From contig MNCI01002829.1 of assembly GCA_015680685.1 (NCBI GenBank), positions 53,448 to 117,447 on the forward strand: 64,000 nucleotides of DNA. Reading direction: 5' to 3'. Made by a program: the position numbers and the translations under genes. This stretch comes from Gnetum montanum (lineage: Eukaryota; Streptophyta; Gnetopsida; Gnetales; Gnetaceae). Below are positions 23,372 through 36,908 of this stretch, piece after piece; position 1 is the first letter of the stretch; every line of letters begins with the position of its first letter. The notes beneath the pieces were generated by a model. The model saw nothing but the letters and a program-made list of their open reading frames with translations. It was not told the DNA's origin and ran no database searches.

Positions 23372-24240
23372 TGATAAAGTCAATTTTTCTTAGCTACAAT
23401 ATCATATCTATGATGTTATATATCTCATATCATAGCACAAGCTATGACATCGTAGATCTGATATTGCAAGATGTTTGTAGCTATAAATACAACACTTAGG
23501 TGCACGAGTCCACACAAGTTTTCATTCCATAGTAATAGAAGTCTTTTAGTTTATTTTCGTAATCTAGTACTTAGAAGTGTGAATGCCTATAGTGTAGTGT
23601 GAGTTAGTAAATGGAGTCTTTATTCGAACATCTTGTACTTGGACATAAGTGGGACTAACAATAAAGATCGAGCTATTTCATACTATTGCATCATGCTATT
23701 AGTTTCCTATTTTACTTAGCATAATGTTTACTATTTTTCTTAGTTAATGTTTTACTATTTCATGCACTTTCTATTATTGTTGTTCTTAAGCAGAATGAGT
23801 ATGATTGATCTTAAGCACTTAAGTGTAATTACTTGGCAAATTAGTAGTGTTATCGCTTGGTATGCCTAGTAGCAATACACTTGGTATCCCAATAGTAGTT
23901 ACACAAAGCCCAAGGTGTGTACGGAAGATTAGGAACGAATGCTTATCACCATAGGCTAAACTAGATTCAGTTACTTGTTTTACATACAATTAGAAACTAC
24001 TTTAATTCTCATTATGTATGCTAGGAGTAATAATGGCCTACCAACATCAGATATCATATACCTCATGGTGAGCCAAACCATACACATAGACTTCACTAGC
24101 TCCACGTGGGAAGACAACGGTCTCAAACTTAAACCAATTACTAGCATAACTACATTGCCTCATCCACGAATTACGATCTAGTTGCATGTGAACACTTGTG
24201 ACTTGTATGGTTGGGTGTTGGATTACTCCACTGCTCATCA
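23372..24240 (+). repeat. 5' LTR of Gypsy element D
   Basis: The 869-bp LTR starts TGATAAAGTC and ends GCTCATCA. U3 holds an array of ATATCATA/GATGTCATA-like words (23385-23475), followed by CTATAAATACA (about 23482) as TATA box and AATAAAG (about 23660). Confidence 0.93.
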
Positions 24241-24262
24241 TTGGCAATGTTTTCATGGATAA
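24241..24262 (+). other. Primer-binding site of element D (degenerate)
   Basis: TTGGCAATGTTTTCATGGA follows the LTR. It keeps the TTGG start of the B site but has several substitutions. Confidence 0.45.
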
Positions 24263-24383
24263 TTCAATGTATGCTAAGTAATTGATTTCATAAAGTTCAT
24301 TGTATCAAGAACCCAAAGTTAAAATCCATAATTTTCTAACTCTAAAAAGTAAGCACAATTAACCAAATGTCTTAAACCACAAC

Positions 24384-26960
24384 ATGGCTTCAAACAAGGA
24401 TACATCATCACCTACTAACGGGGCAAAAAGAGGCAATGATAGAATTAGTGACAGAGGAATGGAGTATGCCAATGTAAGTAAGGGTCTCATATGCTCATAA
24501 CGATCCTTATTACTCAAATTTTACTTTCATCTTTCACCAAGATGGGAAACTAAGATGAAGAGATCTTCAAGGTAACATTGTTCTACTTCCAGAGCATTCA
24601 ACACCCATCATGCTTTAGACAACTCTAAGGGGCATGAATCTAGGGCACTTGACAGGAATCATGTGATCAAACACATGACATGAACCTATCATCCCACTAA
24701 GGAGCAAGGAAAGAGAGATGCTACCATGAAAATGAAACATGTCCAAAACAAAGGAAAGAAAGCCAACTCTCCTATTATCTTAGAAGAGCTTAATGGTGAT
24801 GTATTCATTGCTAAGTAACTCCACCAAACTCATGAAGTCCATTTGTAGACACCTATCACTCAATTAGAGGAACTAGTCAAAGTTCAACTACATTCCACCC
24901 TAGTAGAGACACCTAAGAGGGAGGCAATTGACTTAAAGTATAAGTAAGACTCAAGGCCAAGAGTTTCTGTTAGATCCTACAAAGAAGAATACTATAGTCA
25001 TGAAAGGAGGAAAAGCTGACATCATTCTCCTACTAACTCAATTGTTAGTGGACTATGATAGGAGGAGGCTAAGGTACCAAGACCATGACAAGAATGAGAA
25101 AAGGACTTATGATCACCATGACTATTACCTAAGGCATTTAGATGAGGAAGATGAAGATTATGAATGAAGAAGATGCAGGGGTAGAAGAGAAGACCAAGAA
25201 TGACATGAGCACCAAAGGGGGTATCACTATAATAGAGACAATGAACTCGATTACAACCTATTGGCTACTCAAAGCATGATCAACATTAGGAAAGCTATTT
25301 ACATTTCAACCAAGCACATTAGGGATAGTCATATCAAATGACTAAATATGAATAACATGCCTAGATTTGAGGGTGGTTATAATGTTGATTCTCAACATCA
25401 CCTTCAATCATTCCACGATGCTGAGAGGTTCATATTTATGATAAGAAAAAAGAGGTAGCTCTATCAAATATTGACATTGTTTCCATGGACATATGTGAAA
25501 GATGCTGAGAGCTGGTATAGATTGTTTAAACCAAAATCAATCAAGAGATGGAGTACCATGTTGGAACTCTTCAATGATACATATCAAACTTATTTACAAG
25601 TGTCGAATTTGTGAAAAAAAATCCAAGGAAGGAAGTAAGGGACCCATCAATCCCTTGATCTAGTAATGGAAAGGTATTATTCATTACTGCACATATGCCT
25701 AGGCAATGAATTCTCACAATGAAAACAACTAAGGCACATTGTAGATGGGCTATGGAATAAGACCAGAAAGACCCTTGAGGTTTATGCCCAAGGTTGATTA
25801 TCAAGATGTCTATCCATCATGTACAAAGATTGATTGATTAAGTGACAAAGGAGGAAGATGAGTTAAGAAAGAGAGAATCAGCAAAATAATATAATAGAGG
25901 TCCATCTATCAGGAAAAGAGATGTAAGAGTTTGTGATACCCAAGAGGAAGAAACCTTGGATCAAGTAATTCAAAAGAAGACTCTACTAATTCAAAATTCT
26001 ATAATTGACATAGCGACAAAGGTAGAGAAAATGTGGGACTCAACTGATGAAAAATTTATAATAGCATTGAAGATTGTGGAAGAAAGAACAAAGCAAGGCT
26101 TTGGCAAAGGCAAGGATAAGAAAAAGAAGAAAGATTTTGTATGAAAGGGCAAAGTAGCCTCAGTGGCTGAGTGTTCAGAAACAAGCTTCGAAGATGAGGA
26201 AGGATGTGCCATATGCCAATACCAACATCCTAAGGGATGTTGTCTAGTGATGGCACACTTACAAAAAATAGGAGCATACGCACTCAATCCTAGATTTTTC
26301 AAGAAACATATGCCCAAATAGTTACCTTATCCTCAAGGTAACTTCAGGTAAACCTTCCAACCAACATACTATCCCAGTGGAGCCTATCCACAGCCACAAG
26401 AGCAGTACCATTAGTAGTAGCAACAATCATAATCATGGGCCATGCCATCAGCATGCCAATAATATCCATATTGGTAGCCTGATGCATAAGGATATTATGT
26501 GCAACGTCCAATCTCGCTTGGAAATGCTATTGTTAAAACTTCATAATACCACCCAATTAAGTACCATAGACCAACACTACCAAGGACAAATCCAAGCTCA
26601 TACATGTATCCATCAGCAGCTAGTTCTTAAAACCAACATCTGAATCCTCTACCACTAGTGCCACCTCTTGTCATGTAAGGGGAACTACTATAGCAATCAT
26701 AACAAAAAAGTGCAACAAGGGCAATTAATATGCAAGAGGACCTAATTACATGTGAATCACAACCTAGGAAATGATCATTCTTTCCAATGAGTCTTGAGAA
26801 GGTTTGAAAAATGGCCAACACATCTACTTCCACCCCATCTACATCTTATCCTCTTCAACATAATAAGCTTCCATCTTCATCAAACACCAATGTAATAATT
26901 ATCATGCTTACCCAAACAATCACCCATTGGATAAAGGCATGAGTACTTCCACATAAGCAA
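24384..26960 (+). pseudogene. Gypsy D gag
   Basis: The first ATG after the primer site is at 24384. A charged, low-complexity region follows (to about 25250), rich in Asp, Glu and Arg. The capsid-like domain is at about 25310-25820, with MPRFEGGYNV near its start. It contains a TGA at 25612-25614 and several TAG. A Lys-rich stretch (26060-26145) leads to the zinc-finger-like GCAICQYQHPKGCC (26202-26243). The Tyr/Gln/Pro-rich tail has GYYVQRP near 26495. Frame interruptions are mostly TAG and TAA at positions where B or E have Gln. Confidence 0.85.
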
Positions 26961-26999
26961 ATTGATCCAAGAAGTCCCTTAGTTTACTTTTAAGTAGCA

Positions 27000-29900
27000 A
27001 GGAAACAACCATGCAAGGTTCTACTTGATTCTAGGTTAAGGAGTAAACCTAATCTCAAAAGACACGTATCAAGCCTAGAATCTACCACCATTAAAGAAGA
27101 GTAACATTCAGTTAGAGCTTATAGACTAGTTGATCATAGTTTCATTAGGACAAGTGGATGATGTGATCACCACCATTAGTGGCTGGTCATACCCTACAGA
27201 TTTTTTGGTAATCCATGTTGGTAAAAATAAGGGAGAATTTCCAATCATCATGGGAAGAGCTTGGTTTAGCACTATGGATGCTAAGCTTAATACTCACAAC
27301 TTCTCCTTAGAAATTTCCAAGGAAAAAAAATTCAACATCATACAAAAACATAGAGTTCCATGTATCGCATATAGCTAATGTTAGTACCTATGTTAGCCAC
27401 TAACATAGGCCATTAACCAGAAAACTACAAAGGCATGCAATAAATATATAGAGAAAATATGTGTGCAAAAATGTCTATATGTGGCAACCACACAATAAGA
27501 AGACCTAGTGACTGGTCACAGATAAAGAAACTCAATCTAACAAGTACATGGAACCAACAGAGCATATTGTTCGTGCTTATGTTAAAGAAGCGGATAAGTT
27601 AGAACAGTTAAGGAAAAGGCATTACTACCCATGTATAAGTCAAAAAGAAGAGATAGACTTAGGATAATTGGAGATCCTAGACACTATGAAGCTTGAACCA
27701 CTTAAATTAAAGGCCCTATTGGCAAAATTAGAGTATGCTTTCCTAAACAATAAGAAGCCAGTAATAATCAATGACCTATAAGAAGAATAAAAATGGAAGT
27801 TGTTGAAAGTAATTAACAAATGGCGCATAACATTTGCATGGTCTTATGATGAGATCACAGGAATTGATCCAAGAATTTGTCAACATTGAATATATACTAA
27901 TTTAGCAGTCAAACCATAATGCCAACCCCAACGAAGGCTCAATCCTAAATTAAAAGCAGTCAACCAAGAATTGGAAAAATTACTAAAGGCAAGATTCATC
28001 TATCTAATTGCAAATAGTGAGTGGATAAATCCCTTAGTGATTTTTCCAAAGAAGGAGGGAAAATGATGGGTTTGTATTGATTTCTAAATGTTGAACGCTG
28101 CTACTTTCAAGGATTACTTTCCTTTGCCATTTGTTGATCAAGTCCTAGATACCATTGTAGGACATGAATATTATAGTTTTCTAGATGGATATAGTAGATA
28201 TAATCAAATCTGCATTACACTTGAAGACCAAGAGAAAATAACATTCACAAGTCCATGGGGAACATTTGCCTACAAACAAATGCCCTTTGGTCTTTGCAAT
28301 GCGTTGAATACCTTCTAGAGACTAGTACTTCATATCTTCTAGAAACAAATTGGCAATGGTGTTGAGGTCTTCATGGATGATTTTTTGACATATGGGCTCA
28401 ATTTCAAGCAAGCACTTAATCGGTTGGAGTAGGTATTGAAGAGATGTGTGGAAACTAATCTCAAGATCAATTTGTAGAAAAGTCACCTCATGGTCTAGGA
28501 TGGTATAATGTTGCGACATAAAATCTCTCAAAAAGGAATAGAGGTAGATCCTAAAAAAAGTTGATTCATACAAAATATCACTCAAAGGCCACAAATAGTA
28601 AAAGATGTGAGATAATTCTTAGGCCACATGGGATATTATAGAAGATTTATTTAGAATTTTTCAAAGATAGCAAAATTGCTTATGGAACTCACTAAGAAGG
28701 ATGCATCCTTCAAAAGGATAGAGTCATGCAAAAAGACATTTGAAGCTTTGAAGTAGAAACTAGTTGAGACATGAATCCTTCAAACTCCAAATTGATCCAG
28801 GCCTTTTCGTATCACGATTGATGCTTCCAATTATGTGTTTGCTACAGTATTGACACAACTAGATGATTAAAAGAGATCTTATTATATACACTGTGCTAGC
28901 ATAAGCATCACCTGAGCATAATTGAACTACATCACATAGAAAAAGAGCTAATGGTTGTGGTGTCTGCACTTGAAAAGTTCAAACATTATGTGCTTGGGTA
29001 TCAAATTTATGTCTATACTGATCATAGTGTCATCCGATTTCTCATGAACAAACTAATGATTAGTCCTAGGATGATAAGATGGATCGTTATTCTGTAAGAA
29101 TTCAACATCACGATGATTGATAAAAAGGGAATAGAAAATGTGGCAGCTGATCATCTATCAAGGCTAAAGTGGAATGTCCAAGATTAAGTAGAACCTATAT
29201 CTAACCAGTTCCTTGATGAGAACCTATTTACTGAAATAGTAAAGGCTATAAGTTCAATAGGAAAGCCATGGACTATAAAATATCTAACCTACCTATCAAC
29301 ATAAGAGCTTCCTGTTAACTAGAGTAAGAAATAATAGGAATAATTCTTTCATAGAGCAAAAAGATATATGGAAATTAATGACAATTTGTACAAGATTTGT
29401 GTAGATGGGCTAGTCATATGGTGTGTGCCAAAGTGTGACCAATAGGGAGTCTTACAGGACATCCATGAAGGTGCATGTGGTGGCCACTATGTAGGGCATA
29501 GAAAAACACTTAAATTGATGATGCCAAGCTACCTTTGGCCTACCTTTTTCAAAGACATCCACACTTAAAAAGATGAAGGAATTATGGCTAGATATGAAAG
29601 ACCACAATAATGGATACAACTACTTGAACCCATTGACATATGGGAAATTGATTTTATGGGATCCATAACATTGATGTTAATTGGAAAAGCATATATACTT
29701 GTGACTGTGGATTACTATACTAAGTGGCTAGAGGCAACAACAATAAAAGACTGTATAGTAAAGACAACTACTAATCTTTTTCCAACAGATGTGATGAATA
29801 GATTTGAAGTACCAAGAATGCTCATATCAAATAACAAGACTCACTTCACTAGTGTTACATTTAAAAAGCTCATGTAATAACTAGGGGTGAACCATAAACT

Positions 29901-30500
29901 GATTGCACCATACCATCCCTAAGCAAATGGTCAAGCTAAAGTAACTAACCAAGAAATTACTAGGATACTTAATAGAACAATTAGTAGATTTAGAAAAGAA
30001 TAGAGCACTAAACTGAATTATTCTCTATGGGCCTATAGGACATCCTGGAAACTACCTATAGGATACTCACCATATCAGTTAGTTTATGGTAATGTACCAA
30101 TGCTCCCAATCCAAGCAAAGCTCTACACTTTAACTACTACTAGTCAACTTGACTTTGATTTAAGCTTAGCCCAAAAAGAATGTCTCATGAATCTGAACCT
30201 TTTAGATGAAAATAGGCTCATAGCACTCATGAATAATGAAGTCCACAAACATTACTCCAAACTTAGGCATAATACAAGGATAAGACAAGTAACTCTACAA
30301 CCGAGTGATAAGGTTCTTTACTATAATCCAACTTATCTACCCCAAAAAAGCCAAATTTTAGACACTTTGAGAGGGACCATACATTATTGAAGCCACTTAT
30401 CCATCAAGTGCCTTACATATCTACCACCCATCCTATCCATATCAACTCATTCTTACTAACATCCAACTAGTCAAACTCTATTGTGAACATTCCAAGTAAT
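27000..30500 (+). pseudogene. Gypsy D pol: protease, RT, RNase H, integrase
   Basis: The protease (about 27020-27390) has LLDSR where the catalytic Gly of Asp-Ser-Gly is Arg (AGG, 27033-27035). RT (about 27950-28700) keeps the FMDD box (28370-28381) and ends its fingers with FGLCNALNTF and TAG (28316-28318) where Gln is expected. RNase H is at about 28800-29170, with DASN and TDHSVIRFL. Integrase (29460-30420) has a zinc-binding region, IDFMGS with the first Asp intact, and SNNKTHF where the second catalytic Asp is Asn (29830-29832). TAA at 29920-29922 interrupts HPQANGQ. It is clearly Gypsy, Athila/Tat-like. Confidence 0.9.
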
Positions 30501-32705
30501 CTACCCACTCTGTCCAACTGTCTTCCATTTGTTCTCTCTTTCGTTTAACTAATCCTCATAATAGTTGTGGGGGTGTCCATCTAGACCCATAGGTACTCTA
30601 CTAAAATTTTTACTTTCTTTTTACTCTTTCATTCTTTTGTACTTTTCCATTTTCTACTAATTTCTTAATTCTTTCACATTTTTCCATTCTTAAAAAATTT
30701 TTCATTATTTTAACGTTTCTCATTCATTACACCTTTTTCCATTTTTTACTATCTTTTTCATCCTTTTGTAAATATTTTTTATTACTAATAACACCAAGAA
30801 TAAGGCAAGCTGTAGTCCAAAATAGTGAATATTTCTCTATGCTATCAAGTCATAAGAGACTAATTATTTGTATAGTGAGACCATGACATTCATCCACCCA
30901 TTCCATTAATAAGAGGTTCTTATCATGGCCATAATGATATTCTTTTCATCATAAAACTAAGAATAAACTCATGATCATTATGCCTAGACTAAAAAGGGAA
31001 GAACAAAGTGGGAATGTCAAGGGTGTGACATCAAGGGGATTTGTGGATTCATTTGGATTACTGCTATGAGTTCTATCTTGCTACTTAGGTTGTATTATAT
31101 TCTTAAAGATCTAATGAAAATTGGAAGTAAGAGTACAATAAGTGTTACCTTACCATGTCACTAGAAAGACATGTTACCCATGCCAAAGGTAGTCCTCTAA
31201 TAAGGTTAACACAAATGAAAGTAAAACCCATGCATAAAATAAACTCTTGGGAGTTCCACTAGAAAGACATGTTACCTATGCCTGAAGGTAGGCACCTTCT
31301 TATGAATCAAAATAAAATAAAATAAAATGTGCAATGAATTAACTCCTCCCTTGGACAATATACCAAGTGGTAATACTCCTTGGAACAATGGTAGTCTTAT
31401 GGTTGTAACTCTAACAGATGAAATAATATGATGTCACTAAAATGTGATCTAAACTTGATTTGAATCTTGGACAAAAAGGATAATGATTACTTTAACCACT
31501 AATAAAACATAAGAATTCATTATGCTTATGGTAAGACACCTCACATCCTAATTTTTGCAATTCCTTCTAAGACCATCTCATATCACTCTATGAATAATTA
31601 TAACTTGTGGTTTTATGTAGCATAGTAACATTTTCCCAATTTGGCAATACTAACATGTGTGTTTTGCTAGATAGGTATGTCTTACATCAAACTCCTTGAG
31701 TGCCTAAGGACACTTTTAGTGGGCACTAAGGACTAGAGCTTGCTTTGGAGAGGATCCACTTATATAACTATTGTATCTTATACTTGGTAAGAAATTCCAC
31801 ATCATCTTGAGCCTTCCAACAATAATAAATGCTAACAAAATTTCCCTTACCAATTCCATCATCTGTTCATACAATGAGAATTCATTACCCATCTCATCCA
31901 TCTCATAAGCACTTAATATACTTTCATAGCTCGAGCTTCCTTCTTTCTACACTTTCTATGTCAAATTTTTGAAAAATATGCATCATTCCTAGCCTAGGAC
32001 CCTCTAAACATGTTTCATATCTTCTAGATATTCCAATCAACTCATTTTTCTTCACGAAAACTCAATGAAATGTTTGAAATTTTCACCTTCAATATTGTAT
32101 CCCCTTCAATATCATATCTCTAATATTGTAGTGCACAAAAGCTATAAGCAGTGTAGGGGACTTGGTGAAATTTTAATTTTCAACTTTTGAAGCAAGGGGA
32201 GTTTTTGTCAAATTTCTTCTAAACTGAGAGCTCTAACCTCCCAACTTCACACACTCATAACTCCACACTCACAACTCTGATTTCTACAATTATTGAACCT
32301 TATTAATCCTAGCATTCTCAATTTAGTTGTGGGGGAGTGCTTAGCATGATATTGCTAAACCTTAAGTCAGAATTTGTTAATGCTTGGATGATATTATAAG
32401 GGTAAGTACGAAGTGAAAAATGAAAATTTTTAGCAAAAATCAATCACACTGAAGCTAGAAATACTTAAATAATCTTCTTTATGAACCATACCAACTATCA
32501 TAAGTCATAAATGAGAGAAAAAAATAGATAACCTTGAAGGATTATAAGGGGGCTAGCACCTAATGGGTTCCTTTTTGAAAACATTTTCTAACTTTGCCAT
32601 CATAACAGGCTAAGAACTTGATCATTTAAATGGTATGAGTGAGGAAAGGGTTATCAAGAAATAAATTAAACGTTTTAATAATTTCCAAACCCTTGGTGAT
32701 TACAG
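30500..32705 (+). mobile_element. Post-pol noncoding region of element D
   Basis: No gene is seen. A T-rich tract (30600-30790) follows the end of pol, as in B, C and E. A segment with CACTAGAAAGACATGTTACC occurs twice (about 31157 and 31256), suggesting a local duplication of about 100 bp. Similar sequence occurs in C on the minus strand (7440-7600). Positions 31735-31760 match C near 2200. Confidence 0.65.
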
Positions 32706-35440
32706 ATGGCCCTGAAAAGAGGAGCAACATGATGACCATCATAGCCAACAAGCAAGAGGCCAAGAGGCCATGGATGAGGATGAACAAGGGAACATACCCC
32801 ACAAGAACATGTGGAGTAGGAGGCCCAATCCTTTAGTCTCCATCAAGAAACTCCTACTACAGGACACTCGGCCTAGGTAGACGTAACAAATCCATAAGCA
32901 CCAACACAAGGAAAACACCTCACACTATCATTAGATTACATTCAAGACATCCAAGAGAAATTGATCCTGACCACATTAATCATAGAGCTCAACTTTGGTC
33001 CATTCCTAGAATTTTATTTGGAAGTGGTAAAGACACAACTCCAAGTGTCACTGTTATGGCCCACACTTACAAAGAATGAGGAATGGTATTTTGGGAAGAC
33101 CTATCAATTTTGGCACAACAAAGGGAAAGATGCAATTGTAAACATCAAGGGAGTCTCTGTCTCCTATTCTATCAACATGATACCTGAAGCCCTTAATGTG
33201 TCCAATGAAAGGGCAAAAGTAGCACATCTCTCCACCAAATCAAGTACAGAAATAAGGAAACTATGGTTGCAAAGAGCATATGGAAAACATGACAAGAACT
33301 ACAAAGCGCTAACTCTTGAAGAAAGAATCTACTTCAAAATTGGCACATATCACCTATTTCCCACAAAAAGATTGAACAAAATATCAGCGTATGTGGCTAG
33401 AGGAAGTGTGATCTTAATAGGAAAATTTAAGTTAAACATGATACACCTCTATTTTCTTAAAATCCAATGGTGGTTTAAGGAAAATTAGGTAGGGAAGTTG
33501 ACACTTCCATTCCCTTGCCTCATCAAGAAGTTGTGCGAACATGTTGGAATCATAGGGTACACTAATGACGTCCATAAAAAGGCTCAAAATGCTTCCTATG
33601 TTGAAATGCTCAAGCTAGCACCACCAAATAAGGACTAGGTGGAGGAGCAAACAAACACTAGGGAAACCACCCAAACTACTATGCAACAACAACAAGCAAG
33701 ACCTAGTGGGTAGCAGCAAGAGCAACAATAGCAACAGTAAGTTCCACCACCACCGCCCCAAGATTATAGATCGTCAATGAGTCATCTGCAACAAGTTGTA
33801 TAGACCATCAATTGGGGAACCTATGAGAAGGCTAATTTGTATAAAGTCATTAACAGTGTCATTCAACCAATAGTTTCCATAGACCATGTTAGTGGAGAAA
33901 TCTCATTATAGTCAGGAGGAGAGAAGTAATGATCATAACAGATGTATGGGAACACTACATTGTTCCAAGTGGTGCTAAAAATAGGAGAAGGAGCCACAAT
34001 CATGGTTATGTAGCACCAAGATGCAACAAGACTTGTAGAAGTGATCATATAAAGGAATCCTTCAATATACCTATTGTGCCACCCAACTGATCTTTTTAGA
34101 GCCAAAGATATTCAAATGCTAGCCAGTACCTCGATGACTCATGCTAATCATGAAGATGTGCTAGACTAACTACTACAGATAGGGCAAGTCATGACAAATG
34201 TTTTTGACATCCCAAGTGATGTCACCACAATGTAGTTAGAACTCATCGCAACCAAGGATAAGCTGGTCATGGAAAAAACTAGGGCAAAGCATGCAGAAAA
34301 TGAAGTTCATAAATTATAGGAAGAGCTCATAATCCTAAGGGCAGAACAAAGAGATCCAACACAATATGTTACATCTAACTAGTTAGAGTAGTTTAGAACT
34401 AAGCAAATCAATCACTCATGGAGCATAATAAGCAAATGGAGAATGAAAAGGAAAAAGCGATGTGGAATGCATCAATAGTAGAAGCACAAACATATTCCAA
34501 TGCTAAGGCACTCACTGCAATACAAGAAGAAAATAAATAACTCACTACAAACAATGTTAGGTTGACCAATGTAGAGAAGTAGACAAATGTCCTTGAAGAG
34601 AGCATCCATCAGTTAAGAGAACAACTAATGAGGGTCAACTATGATATGAGCTACCTTGCACAAGAAAAATTAGTCATTGAAATAAGTGTGTGGCAAAATG
34701 AAGTAAGGAGGCATGAAAGGCTTAAAGAACATTTCTGCAATCAAGTGGGCATGTACAAACAAAATAATGAGAAGGAAATCTAGATGGAAAAGACCTAGAT
34801 CAACTCCATTTTAACACAAAATCCAGATTGGTAACCCATCTTGGATAACTATGCTCATGTCCACCAAGAGAAGATTAAAAACAAAGACCTACAAATAGGA
34901 GATTTAACAAAATACATAGGGTTCGCAAACCTGAGATATGCTAACTTGGCCATGTTAATAGTAGGCAGACCCAAAAATGAGCTAGAATAATAAGTAGCAA
35001 TCATATATGCATTATTCAAGAAGAAATTTGTTGATCATAAGGATGCCTTGTAAAAGCCTCGGGTGGCAAATTCTAAGCTAGAAGAAGTAAAGGTCGACTA
35101 CCAAGGGTAGAAAGATGTTGTAGGAAACCTAACCAAAAGAATGTTTAATTATCAAGAGTTACACAAGATGGCTAGGGCATTTGAAGAAGAGAGGAGGTAG
35201 TTTGTGGCATGGTATGTTAAGGCTAATCAAATGTTTTTGCGGTTGCCATGTTCATGGGATGTACCAGCTCTATCACACATTGGACAATTAGCATGGATGG
35301 TACATGATCCCAGAACAAAGGAAGAGAAACTTTAGGCACTACTCAACAAATACAAATTTTAGAAGCTTGATGATAAGGGAAAGCAACCGATGGAGAAGCC
35401 ATCACCACTTGGCACTACTTATGCTACATTGAGCTTTTAC
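32706..35440 (+). pseudogene. Large post-pol ORF of element D (globular, Gln/Pro-rich, coiled coil)
   Basis: The frame starts at ATG 32706, directly behind GGTGATTACAG, a plausible splice acceptor. It can be followed through stops to about 34400, then after one frameshift (about 34410) to about 35440, roughly 900 codons. Parts in order: a basic start; a globular domain (32961-33488, uninterrupted for 175 residues); a Gln-rich then Pro-rich linker (33680-33765); a second segment; a long Lys/Glu-rich likely coiled coil (34270-34800); and a C-terminal block. Three stops inside the Gln run (33711, 33729, 33738) are TAG, TAG and TAA. The position is that of the env-like ORF of Athila-type elements, but I see no signal peptide or membrane segment. 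Function is unknown. Confidence 0.6.
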
Positions 35441-35596
35441 AACTTGTTTTTTTTTTTGTCCAATTTGTCTTGTCATAACTTGTGTCAATTTTGTAAACAC
35501 CATTGCAGCATTTAGTGTCATGTAATTCTACCTCCCAATTTTGTAAGAACTCTATCCTCATTTTGTTTTAACTCAAGGACAAGTTTCCTATCAATC

Positions 35597-35605
35597 ATGG
35601 GGGTA
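35597..35605 (+). other. Polypurine tract of element D
   Basis: ATGGGGGTA directly precedes the 3' LTR at 35606. It is identical to the tract of Z (689-697). Confidence 0.8.
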
Positions 35606-35891
35606 TGATAAAGTCATTTTTTCTTCAACTATGATATCATATCTATGATGTCATATATTCAATATCATAACATAAGCTATGACATCGTAGATACAATATC
35701 ATGGGATGTGTGTAGCCTATAAATATAACACTTAGGTGCATGGGTCCTCATAAGTTTTCATTCCATAATAACATAACTCTTTTAGTTTATTTTCACAATC
35801 TAGTACTTAGAAGTGTGAATGCTCACAGTGTAGTGTGACTTGGTGAATGAAGTTTTTATTCAAACGTCGTATACTTGGGCACAAGTATGAC
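35606..35891 (+). repeat. 3' LTR of element D, first part
   Basis: This aligns with 23372-23655 of the 5' LTR. It is cut at 35891 by element E, whose target duplication ATGAC is 35887-35891. Confidence 0.93.
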
Positions 35892-36748
35892 TGATGAGTC
35901 ATGTTTTAACATGCTCCGATATTGGAGCCTTGATATCGAATACCCAATATTGGAGCCTAGGATGTGTTATCAAATATTTCATATCATAGGGTATATGCTA
36001 GCCTATAAATATAGCACTTGAGCCCATGATTTTCATATCATTTTTTGTCATATTTAGTGAAGCTCTTATAGTTTGTTTTCTCCAGAGTTAGAATATTTTC
36101 TAAGTGTCTGCAACAGGAATCTAAGTGTGTACGAATCTTTGTTCAAACATTGATGTACCTAAGCACAACAGTGTGACAAGAATAAAAACAAAACCTTTAG
36201 ATAATCCTTGCAACACTAAGAATAAATTAATGTTTCCTTGATGCATTTAATATTCATGTAATTTATTCTCATGCACTGCCCTTTAATGCACTTTAATTAA
36301 GCAATTAATTTTCAATTGTTAATGAACGCAAGCACAACCACCCCAAGCATATATGTAGCACTTTTTAACCCAAAAACACTTAATGTTTGGTAACCCAGCA
36401 AGGCTATATGTGTTCAGGATGTGTCCAAGAAAGTGGAATGGGTACTTGTGTTAGGGTAGCTAGGTAGTAGATGAATTAAATCTTAAATTACTTTACCTTT
36501 CATTCTTGTTGTAGACAATTAAACTTATAAAATACAAAATGATAAAAATCACATGCCTTGATTGCACTTAACCATACTTGTACTTCACAAGTGGAACTAA
36601 GAAGACAATGAATGTTCTCAATGCCTATTTCACTTCCTAGAGAAATTAGTGTATTGGAGAACTATAGGTCCACAAAATTCAACCAAATAGCGTGTGAATG
36701 CCTTAGTGATTCATATGGTTGGGTGTAGGGGTACCTTGCTACTCATCA
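35892..36748 (+). repeat. 5' LTR of Gypsy element E
   Basis: The 857-bp LTR starts TGATGAGTCATG and ends CTCATCA. U3 has words of the type CCGATATTGGAGCC (35920-35995), then GCCTATAAATATAGC (about 36002) as TATA region. Confidence 0.93.
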
Positions 36749-36769
36749 TTGGTGTCATTACTAGGGACC
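36749..36769 (+). other. Primer-binding site of element E
   Basis: TTGGTGTCATTACTAGGGAC follows the LTR. It resembles the B site TTGGCGTCGTTGATGGGGAC with several C-to-T or G-to-A changes. Confidence 0.65.
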
Positions 36770-36908
36770 TTTTGGTTGTTTTGTGCTCTATCTAGATTTA
36801 GTGAAAATTATTCAAATCATTGAAATGAACCTTAAAATCATATCACATTTTAAGATTACTACAATAATTTTAAGAACTACACTGCATTTTTATTTTTTCT
36901 AACATAAA

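Noticed and set aside
33863-34605. Minus-strand ORFs within the D post-pol region
   Set aside because: They are shadows of the plus-strand frame, which has composition and structure typical of protein.
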